Shown one piece after another: positions 11,279 to 17,507 of a stretch of 64,000 bases of DNA. Position 1 is the first letter of the stretch. The number at the start of each line of letters is the position of its first letter. The notes under the pieces are model-generated. The model saw only the letters and a list, made by a program, of their open reading frames with translations. It did not search any database and was not told the DNA's origin. Both the position numbers and the translations under genes were made by a program. The stretch lies in contig CADEED010000001.1 of assembly GCA_902826225.1 (NCBI GenBank), positions 37,517 through 101,516 of the forward strand, in the 5' to 3' direction. The DNA comes from an uncultured Pseudomonadota bacterium (GTDB lineage Bacteria > Pseudomonadota > Gammaproteobacteria > Steroidobacterales > Steroidobacteraceae).

Positions 11279-11349
11279 GAGTTTCTTCCCAGGGGCGCGC
11301 GCCCCGCTCTTGACGCCGTCGAAGCGGCGGCATACGTGATAATGGGTTC

Positions 11350-12489
11350 ATGCCAGTACTGAACAGCATCGAAGACCTCCGCCAGGAGGCCCGCCGCCGC
11401 GTCCCCCGCGCCATCTTCGACTACGCCGACCGTGGGTCGTACGACGAAGTCACGTTCAACCGGAATCTCGCCGACCTCGCCGCCCTGGAATTCCGTCAGC
11501 GGGTCATGGTGGACGTCTCGAAGCAGCAGCTCTCGACGACGGTCCTCGGCGAGGAATGGTCCATTCCCTGCGGTATCGGCCCGACCGGACTGACCGGCCT
11601 CTTCCATGCGAACGGCGAGATGCTGGGCGCGCGCGCCGCGCAGGAGTTCGGCGTTCCGTTCTGTCTCTCGACGATGAGCATCTGTTCCATCGAGGACGTC
11701 CGCAGCGCCGTCCAGAAGCCGTTCTGGTTCCAGGTCTACCTGATGCGCGATCGCGGGTTCAACGTGGAGTTGCTCGAGCGCGCGAAAGCCGCGAACTGCT
11801 CGGCCATCATGCTCACCGTGGACATGCCCGTGCAGGGATTGCGACGCCGGGATCCGAAGAACGGCCTTTCGATCCCGCCGAAGCTCACGCTCCACAACCT
11901 GTTCGAAGTCGCGATGCGGCCGACCTGGGCACTGAAGGTGCTCACGGGACGGCGGCGCAGCTTCGGCAATCTCGAGGCCCGCATGAAAGGCACGGGGGGC
12001 CTGAAGACGCTGTCTGAGTGGATCGCGCAGCAGTTCGATGCGACGGTGACCTGGAAGGATCTCGCGTGGCTGCGCGAGCAATGGCCGCGCAAGATCATCA
12101 TCAAGGGCATCCTCGATCCGGACGACGCACGGCTCGCTGTCGAACATGGCGTGGACGCGATGGTGGTGTTGAACCATGGCGGCCGTCAGCTCGATGGCGC
12201 GCGCTCCACGATCTCCGCGCTGCCTGGCGTCGTCGATGCGGTCGAAGGTCGCGCCGATATCCTGTTCGACGGTGGTGTTCGCTCGGGACAGGATGTCCTG
12301 AAAGCCCTCGCGCTCGGCGCCAAAGGCTGCCTCATCGGCAAAGCATTCCTGTACGCCCTCGCCGCGCGCGGAGAAGCCGGCGTCTCACTCGCGCTCGACA
12401 TCATCCGCAAAGAACTCGCGGTGAGCCTGGCCCTGACCGGCGCGAACGACGTACGCAGCGTGACCCGCGACATCCTGGTCACGAGATGA
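11350..12489 (+). CDS. lldD: FMN-dependent L-lactate dehydrogenase (LldD family)
   Basis: A 379-residue alpha-hydroxy-acid oxidising flavoprotein. FMN-site segments PCGIGPTGLTGLFHANGE and FDGGVRSGQDVLKALALGA are clear, and the catalytic histidine is His276 in NHGGRQLDG with the substrate arginine next to it. Members oxidise L-lactate (or glycolate, mandelate) to the 2-keto acid and pass electrons to quinone or oxygen at the membrane. It lies 71 bp after rhaI on the same strand. Since RhaD yields L-lactate, oxidation to pyruvate here would complete rhamnose use; this link is inferred. No lldP permease or lldR regulator adjoins it, which supports an intracellular lactate source. Confidence 0.85.
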   Translation: MPVLNSIEDLRQEARRRVPRAIFDYADRGSYDEVTFNRNLADLAALEFRQRVMVDVSKQQLSTTVLGEEWSIPCGIGPTGLTGLFHANGEMLGARAAQEFGVPFCLSTMSICSIEDVRSAVQKPFWFQVYLMRDRGFNVELLERAKAANCSAIMLTVDMPVQGLRRRDPKNGLSIPPKLTLHNLFEVAMRPTWALKVLTGRRRSFGNLEARMKGTGGLKTLSEWIAQQFDATVTWKDLAWLREQWPRKIIIKGILDPDDARLAVEHGVDAMVVLNHGGRQLDGARSTISALPGVVDAVEGRADILFDGGVRSGQDVLKALALGAKGCLIGKAFLYALAARGEAGVSLALDIIRKELAVSLALTGANDVRSVTRDILVTR

Positions 12490-13004
12490 GCCGGGATCAT
12501 TCTTGCGACGTGGGGCGTCCCCAGAAGAAGAAGCGCCGCCAGCGAAGGGGTGCCGGCGGCGCTCCGATTGTCGAAAAGCACACAGAGCGCGGACAAGGTG
12601 TACTTCTCGGACTCGACTGGGACCCAAGTCCCGAAACTCGGATCGCTGGTACGAAGTTCCACTGAGGGCGGTCAGAGCCACTCATTACTGCGCACTAACG
12701 ATCAAAACAGCGCGTTTTCTCTCACAATCAGATCCATGACACGCCAAAATAGTACAAATTGGCCGAGAAATCGCGGAATCGGACGTTACACGTGTGATAA
12801 CGCTACCGGCTAGCAATCTTTCGCGAGCGCTTCAAAACTTGATCAATGAACGGCCAGCGCTTTCCCGCGGGACGATGGGACGCGCCCGCCGCCCCTGCGA
12901 CCCGGGCTCCGGGATCCTATCTACCCGCGCCACGATCAAAGGGGGAGGCGGCCATCGGCGTGGCTCGATTGCCATCCACGGTGTGCGCGGGTACGTTGCG
13001 CGCC
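12490..13004. other. Long intergenic stretch with hairpin and AT-richer core
   Basis: No convincing gene is seen in these 515 bp. A 9-bp inverted repeat (AGCGCCGCC at 12532-12540, GGCGGCGCT at 12555-12563) could end lldD transcription although no T-run follows. The part from about 12680 to 12850 is clearly richer in A and T than its surroundings and contains TTACACGTGTGATAA, which includes the palindrome ACACGTGT, so it may hold a promoter or operator for the small exported protein downstream. Short open frames here lack ribosome sites and family resemblance. Confidence 0.4.
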
Positions 13005-13445
13005 ATGAACAAACACCGCCTCACCTCCGCCTTCGCCTCGCTGATCGTCGCGGCGATTTGCTCTCAGGCCCAGGCCGCCGGCCCGGTGGACTGCAAACTC
13101 AAGTTCGACATCAGCGGATGGTCCGCCTTCTACAAGCGCTCCGATGGCACCGGCCGCATCACCTGCACGAATGGCCAGTCGATGGCCGTCCGGCTGCGGG
13201 CACGCGGCGGCGGCCCGTCGGTCGGCCGCTCGAAGATCACGGACGGCACCGGCGAGTTCTCGGGCGTGGACAACATCAAGCAGTTGCTGGGCACGTACGC
13301 GAGCGCCGAGGCAGAGGCTGGCGCGGTCAAATCCGCGAAGGCCCACATCGTCACGAAGGGCGACATCTCGCTCGCGCTCGCCGGCACCGGCGAAGGCTGG
13401 GAGATCGGTATCGCCTTCGGGAAATTCCAGATCCTGCGTCGTTAG
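13005..13445 (+). CDS. Small exported protein of unknown function
   Basis: Not recognised. The 146-residue product begins MNKHRLTSAFASLIVAAICS and has a clean signal peptide ending in AQA-A, so it should be periplasmic or secreted. The mature part is glycine-rich and shows alternating hydrophobic stretches (VDCKLKFDISGWSAFYK, AHIVTKGDISLALAG, WEIGIAFGKFQIL) suggesting a beta-rich fold; two cysteines (DCKL and ITCT) could form a disulfide. The ATG at 13005 is preferred over the longer open frame from 12846 because the signal peptide begins there. It converges with the YihY gene and the two stop codons share bases. Conserved GTGEF and KGDIS segments recall lipid-binding SYLF-like proteins, but this is weak. 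Confidence 0.6.
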   Translation: MNKHRLTSAFASLIVAAICSQAQAAGPVDCKLKFDISGWSAFYKRSDGTGRITCTNGQSMAVRLRARGGGPSVGRSKITDGTGEFSGVDNIKQLLGTYASAEAEAGAVKSAKAHIVTKGDISLALAGTGEGWEIGIAFGKFQILRR

Positions 13446-14305
13446 GCCTTCGCGGCCGGCGCAATGGCCTGCGGCTTGCGTGATCGGCCCAGGCACGCGG
13501 TGAACTCCGCGCCGAAGAGGAAGATCTGCGCGGAGTAATACAGCCAGAGCAGGAGCGCCGCGAATGACGCCGCCGCTCCATAGGCCGTCGGCTGCGTGGC
13601 GCGTCCGAGGTAGAGCCCGATCGCCCAGCGCCCGATGTGAAAGAGAAACGCCGTCACCGCCGCACCGATGAGGACGTGCCGCCACGCCAGGCGGCGCTTC
13701 GGCAGGTAGCGGTAGATCAGCGCAACCAGTGCGGTTCCGAGGGCAATCGAGATCACGAAATCCAGCGCGGCCAGCATTCCGACGAAGCCCTCGAAGTGCC
13801 GCAAGACGTAGCCCCGCAGCGCGGCGAGCGCCGTCGTCAGTGTCAGCGACACGAGCAGCAGGAAGCCGATCGCGAGGATGAAGCCGAAGGACATGAGGCG
13901 CCCGCGGAAGAAAGCCCACAGACCGCTCGACAACGACTCGCGGCCACCCCAGATCTGCTGCAGCGCGCTCTCCAGCGCGGAAAAGACGGTGGTCGCGCCG
14001 ATCAACAGCATGATGACGCTGACAGTCGTCGCCCAGATCCCGTCCGTGCTCTGCGCGCTCTCCATGGCCTGCAGGATCAACTCGGCGCTCTGCCGCCCGA
14101 AGAGCATCGTGACCTGCGTGTCTAGATAGGAGTACGCGAGATCGTCGCCGACGATCCAGCCCGCGATTGAAACCGTGATGATCAGCAGCGGCGCCAGCGA
14201 GAATGCGCAGTAGAACGCGAGTGCCGCGCTGATGCTCGAGGCCTGGTCCTCGAGCCAGTTGTCGGTCGTCCCCCTGAGGATGTCCCAGAGACTGCGCGGC
14301 TTCAC
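13442..14305 (-). CDS. YihY/BrkB family inner-membrane protein
   Basis: A 287-residue integral membrane protein with six predicted hydrophobic helices. Family hallmarks include the N-terminal DNWLEDQASSISAALAFYCA, the segment ATTVFSALESALQQIWGG, and the C-terminal GAAASFAALLLWLYYSAQIF followed by LFGAEFTA. YihY/BrkB proteins were once called ribonuclease BN in error; their molecular role is still poorly known, with envelope or transport roles proposed. The ATG at 14305 places the typical amphipathic segment first. It stands alone, convergent with the gene at 13005. Confidence 0.85.
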   Translation of the reverse strand: MKPRSLWDILRGTTDNWLEDQASSISAALAFYCAFSLAPLLIITVSIAGWIVGDDLAYSYLDTQVTMLFGRQSAELILQAMESAQSTDGIWATTVSVIMLLIGATTVFSALESALQQIWGGRESLSSGLWAFFRGRLMSFGFILAIGFLLLVSLTLTTALAALRGYVLRHFEGFVGMLAALDFVISIALGTALVALIYRYLPKRRLAWRHVLIGAAVTAFLFHIGRWAIGLYLGRATQPTAYGAAASFAALLLWLYYSAQIFLFGAEFTACLGRSRKPQAIAPAAKA

Positions 14306-14342
14306 GCCGCCGATTCTGCAGCAGCCCGCACCCTAACAACTC

Positions 14343-14370
14343 ATCCGCCCTGTCGGCGGGTACGGCGGAT
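14343..14370 (-). terminator. Hairpin after apbE
   Basis: ATCCGCC (14343-14349) and GGCGGAT (14364-14370) form a 7-bp GC-rich stem 17 bp after the apbE stop. No U-run follows on the minus strand, so it is only a possible terminator or mRNA 3' end stabiliser. Confidence 0.35.
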
Positions 14371-14386
14371 AACTGCCAGTGTCTGC

Positions 14387-15403
14387 CTACAGCGCCGGAC
14401 CGCCCGGCCAGTCGGCGCTGGGATCGAGCACGAAGCCGGCCGCTTCGCGGCGGATGAGCAGCGCCGGCGTTCCGGACTCGGCGGACAACCGCAACGCGGC
14501 GTCGCCCGGCATCGTCATGAAGACCGTGGCGAGCGCATCTGCCGTCATGCAGTCGCGCGCCAGCGCGGTCGCGGACACGGTCGTGTGCGTCACGGGGAAT
14601 CCGCTGCGCGGGTCGATGATGTGCGAGTAGTGCCGGCCATCGACCTCGAAGTAACGGCGGTAGTCGCCGGCCGTCGCGATGCTCATGCCGTCGAGCGGCA
14701 CGACCGCGGGTATCACGCTGGCGCGCCCGGAGGGATCGTCCGCCCCCGGCCTTTCGACCGCCACGCGCCACGGTACCCCGGCCGCATTGCGCCCGCGCGC
14801 GCGCAGCTTGCCCGAGAGGTCGATGAGATAGTTGGTGACGCCCTGCGCGTCGAGGTACTCCGCCACGCGGTCGACGCCGCGCCCCTTGCCGAGCGATGAC
14901 AGATCGACGCGCACGCCCGGTGGCTTGCGCGCGCGCTGGCGGCCGGAGTCGACTTCGACTTTGCGCCAGCCGACACGAGCTCTTGCCGCCTCGATCGCCG
15001 CCACATCGGGCACACGGTTCATGGCGGGATCCGGTCCGAAACCCCACAGGTCGACGAGCGGTCCCACGGTCACGTCGTATGCGCCGCCGCTGCGCTCCGC
15101 GAGCGACAGCGCGTAACCCATCACCGCCGCGAGTTCGGGGTCGATGTCGACCCAGTCTCCCGTGGTGTCGTCGTTGAATCGGCTGAGCGCCGACGTCGCG
15201 CGATAGGTGCTCAGCGCCTGGTTGACGGCCTCGAACCGCTGTTGCGCACCGGCCTCGAGCCCGGCCGCCGGCTGCGTCAACGCTCCTGCGATGACGATCG
15301 TCCAGGCGCTGCCCATCGTCTCGCCGGCGAGGCGCGTCTCGCGCGGCTGCGTGGCGCAGCCGGTAAGCGCAATCGCCAGCAGGAGGTGGAGACCGCGCGC
15401 CAA
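14387..15403 (-). CDS. apbE: FAD:protein FMN transferase (ApbE), lipoprotein
   Basis: A 338-residue ApbE-family flavin transferase that attaches FMN covalently to threonine or serine of periplasmic proteins using FAD. The leader ends in ALTGC, a lipobox. Family segments are GGAYDVTVGPLVDLWGFGP, VRVDLSSLGKGRGVDRVAEYL, HYSHIIDPRSGFP and the metal-binding DCMTADALATVFM. The usual LIDLGG motif reads LIDLSG, a small departure. Translation begins with TTG one base after the DUF4198 stop. It is last in a four-gene operon with a DUF2271 protein that bears an ApbE target motif, so that protein is the likely substrate. Confidence 0.9.
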   Translation of the reverse strand: MARGLHLLLAIALTGCATQPRETRLAGETMGSAWTIVIAGALTQPAAGLEAGAQQRFEAVNQALSTYRATSALSRFNDDTTGDWVDIDPELAAVMGYALSLAERSGGAYDVTVGPLVDLWGFGPDPAMNRVPDVAAIEAARARVGWRKVEVDSGRQRARKPPGVRVDLSSLGKGRGVDRVAEYLDAQGVTNYLIDLSGKLRARGRNAAGVPWRVAVERPGADDPSGRASVIPAVVPLDGMSIATAGDYRRYFEVDGRHYSHIIDPRSGFPVTHTTVSATALARDCMTADALATVFMTMPGDAALRLSAESGTPALLIRREAAGFVLDPSADWPGGPAL

Positions 15404-15404
15404 A

Positions 15405-16223
15405 CTACTGTGGCAGGACTTCGAAAGTGCCGTTATAGGTGGAGCGGCGCTTCTTCACGCCCGGCACCGTGGCGCTCTCGTCCTCTATGGCGGCGTCGAG
15501 CCAGTACAACCCCGTCGCGGGCCAGGTGATGGAGACGACGCCGTCCTTGTCGGTCTTCAGGCGGATCTCGTCCGGCGAATCGCGGTAACGCGTGCCGCCC
15601 GCGACGATCTCCACTTCGAGATCCTTCGCCGGCCTCCCGTCGAGCAGGAACTTGAAACGCGCGGCCTCGCCGGCGTAGAGATCGTTCGGGTGACGCAGCG
15701 GGACGAGCTCGAGTCCCGCGCCGCCCGGCTTCACGTCCGACGGCGCACCGACGGTCACGTAGGTTTCGATGCGCCGCTGCATCTGCTCAACCTCGAGTTT
15801 CGCGGCATTTGCGGGAACGTTCGCCGCCATTTCCGCCGGCGTGCCGCGCCAGCGCTTCGGCTTGCCGTCCTCTTCCCAGCGCGCCATGACCGTGTCACCG
15901 GCGACGGCGATGCGATACGTGCCCGTCTTGCGCAGTTCGAGATCGAACGTCGAGCGCGAGCGGCCCTTCGCCGGATTCTGGGCCTCGAGGGGCGCGCCGT
16001 CGGGCGTGGTGATCACGAGCTGATCGATCGGAAGAATCGCCTGGTTCACGGAGAACAGGTCGTCCGCCTGCGCCGCATCGAAGGCGACCCAACCGCCCGA
16101 GTTCGCGACGATGGTCTGCGACGGCAGGATCCAGGCGCGCGCCGCCTGACCGACGCCGGGCGCGATCGCGACCAGCAACATCGAGACGCCGAGAGCCGAG
16201 TTTCGCAACAACGAATGTTTCAT
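15405..16223 (-). CDS. DUF4198 periplasmic protein
   Basis: A 272-residue exported protein of the DUF4198 family, which is typically found beside TonB receptors, PepSY and DUF2271 genes and is thought to act in metal or electron handling outside the cytoplasm. The signal peptide MKHSLLRNSALGVSMLLVAI ends near GQAARA. Conserved DUF4198 features are the early AWILPSQTIVANSGGWVAFD and the late GLYWLDAAIED. The ATG at 16223 is chosen over the in-frame one at 16241 because GGGAG stands 7 bases before it. It lies between the DUF2271 and apbE genes. The biochemical function is unknown. Confidence 0.82.
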   Translation of the reverse strand: MKHSLLRNSALGVSMLLVAIAPGVGQAARAWILPSQTIVANSGGWVAFDAAQADDLFSVNQAILPIDQLVITTPDGAPLEAQNPAKGRSRSTFDLELRKTGTYRIAVAGDTVMARWEEDGKPKRWRGTPAEMAANVPANAAKLEVEQMQRRIETYVTVGAPSDVKPGGAGLELVPLRHPNDLYAGEAARFKFLLDGRPAKDLEVEIVAGGTRYRDSPDEIRLKTDKDGVVSITWPATGLYWLDAAIEDESATVPGVKKRRSTYNGTFEVLPQ

Positions 16224-16237
16224 GACGTTCTCCCCGA

Positions 16238-16747
16238 TCAAGGACTGAGCGTCAGCGCGACGGCGCCGAGCTCCTTGGTGCCTTTCGCGCTGCCGCTCTT
16301 CGCGGCCTTGATGGGCCAGTCGAACGGGATGCGCACCGCTTCGCGCCCGCCGATCTCGCGCACGGCTTCGACCACCAGCGCGTACTGGCCGGGCTTGAGC
16401 TGCGCCAGCGGCGCCTGTTGCGCGTCAAATCTGAGAATGTGCTGCCCCACCGGCCGCGTCGCCCCGGTGAGTCCATCGACGGGCACCTTCACGTCGCGAC
16501 CGCCGCGTCGCCACCACTGCCGCAAATCGGGCAACCACTTCGTGTGATCGCCGCGGACCTGGTACCAGACCGCGAGGTTCGCCGCGATCGCCTGATCGGC
16601 ACCTTCGATCCACACGGCGACATACGGCTTGTGATACTCGGCGACCGGGATGTTGGGAATCTCGAGATTCACGGTGAGCTCTGCGGCCCCCGCGCTCCCG
16701 GCGCCGAACGCCAGCAACACCGACGCGGCATACGACTTGAATGTCAT
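16238..16747 (-). CDS. DUF2271 protein with covalent-FMN motif
   Basis: A 169-residue exported DUF2271 protein. A signal peptide (MTFKSYAASVLLAFGAGSAGA) is followed by an Ig-like beta-rich body with HKPYVAVWIEGAD and KWLPDLRQWWRRGG, features of the family. Residues 91-97 read DGLTGAT (16457-16477), which fits the ApbE target pattern Dxx(S/T)(G/A)AT, so Thr97 is the predicted FMN attachment site. The gene stands between the PepSY-like membrane protein and DUF4198/apbE. I infer a periplasmic flavoprotein passing electrons from the membrane protein to an outside acceptor, possibly ferric iron given the Fur-box candidate upstream. The motif is seen; the electron route is inference. Confidence 0.85.
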   Translation of the reverse strand: MTFKSYAASVLLAFGAGSAGAAELTVNLEIPNIPVAEYHKPYVAVWIEGADQAIAANLAVWYQVRGDHTKWLPDLRQWWRRGGRDVKVPVDGLTGATRPVGQHILRFDAQQAPLAQLKPGQYALVVEAVREIGGREAVRIPFDWPIKAAKSGSAKGTKELGAVALTLSP

Positions 16748-16770
16748 TGCGAAAGACTCCGTCTGACTGT

Positions 16771-17388
16771 TCAGTGGATGAAGAAGATCATGAGCACGAG
16801 CACCAGCACCGTTCCACCGGCGACCAGCGGCCACGTGGATCTGCGCTGACGCGCCTGGATCTGCAGCAGGATCAGGCCGGTTACCGAGAAGAACACGAAT
16901 GCCGCGGCGGTGATGTCGATGAAAATCGTCCAGGCGAGACCGGTATTCCGGCCCTTGTGCAGGTCGTTGAAATAGGCAACCCAGCCGCGGTCGGTGAACT
17001 CGGCTTTCGCATCGCCGGTGGTGCGATCGATGGACACCCAGGCATCGCGGCCGGGACCCGGCGCCGCGAGATACAGCTCCTCTTCCGACCACTCTGCGTT
17101 CGCTCGCGCCACCGCGATACCGAATTCGCGCTCGATCCATTGCGAGAGCTCCGGACTGAGCGACCCCTGGTCGGCTTCGGCGCCCAGTCCTGCGCGCAAT
17201 GCTTCCGGCACCGTCGCGTCGTGCTTCGACACGATGGGGTTCGCGCCGATCGCAGCGGCGTGATTGAGCGTGATGCCGGTGATCGTGAATAGCAGCAGGA
17301 CCGCGAAGCACACCGCGGCGCTCATCCAGTGCAGGGTGTGCGTGGTGCGATACACCTGCATGCGCGAGCGCGAAGGAACTCTCGACAT
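16771..17388 (-). CDS. PepSY-associated membrane protein
   Basis: A 205-residue inner-membrane protein with an N-terminal helix (LHWMSAAVCFAVLLLFTITG), a periplasmic PepSY-like region of about 100 residues, a second helix (WTIFIDITAAAFVFFSVTG) and a third at the C-terminus. Histidines at HTLHW, LNHAAA and LHKGRN sit at helix ends as in PepSY_TM proteins that bind heme and pass electrons across the membrane. It is the first gene of the PepSY-DUF2271-DUF4198-apbE operon, 36 bp from a Fur-box candidate. A ferric-reductase-like role is inferred. Confidence 0.8.
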   Translation of the reverse strand: MSRVPSRSRMQVYRTTHTLHWMSAAVCFAVLLLFTITGITLNHAAAIGANPIVSKHDATVPEALRAGLGAEADQGSLSPELSQWIEREFGIAVARANAEWSEEELYLAAPGPGRDAWVSIDRTTGDAKAEFTDRGWVAYFNDLHKGRNTGLAWTIFIDITAAAFVFFSVTGLILLQIQARQRRSTWPLVAGGTVLVLVLMIFFIH

Positions 17389-17424
17389 TCGGCCATCCGA
17401 CGAATGGGGAGCGCGAACGCTACA

Positions 17425-17439
17425 TGAGAAGGATTCTTA
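17425..17439 (-). promoter_or_regulatory. Fur-box candidate upstream of the PepSY-apbE operon
   Basis: TGAGAAGGATTCTTA is an imperfect 7-1-7 inverted repeat that agrees with the Fur consensus TGATAATNATTATCA at most positions. It is 36 bp before the start of the PepSY-like gene, a place where Fur bound to iron would block transcription. The match was judged by eye. Confidence 0.5.
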
Positions 17440-17470
17440 TCTGCAACCCATCTCTTATATAGGGGGTCTC

Positions 17471-17507
17471 GGGGGGGAGTCTGCCCCCCCCCCGGGCCCC
17501 GCCCGGG
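17471..17507. repeat. Extreme G/C homopolymer hairpin
   Basis: Seven G (17471-17477) and ten C (17484-17493) flank AGTCTG, giving a very stable stem; GGGCCCC and GCCCGGGC follow immediately, up to the stop of the VWA gene. It may work as a terminator between the VWA gene and the Fur-box region, or be a slipped-strand hotspot. Read errors in such a run are also possible. Confidence 0.55.
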
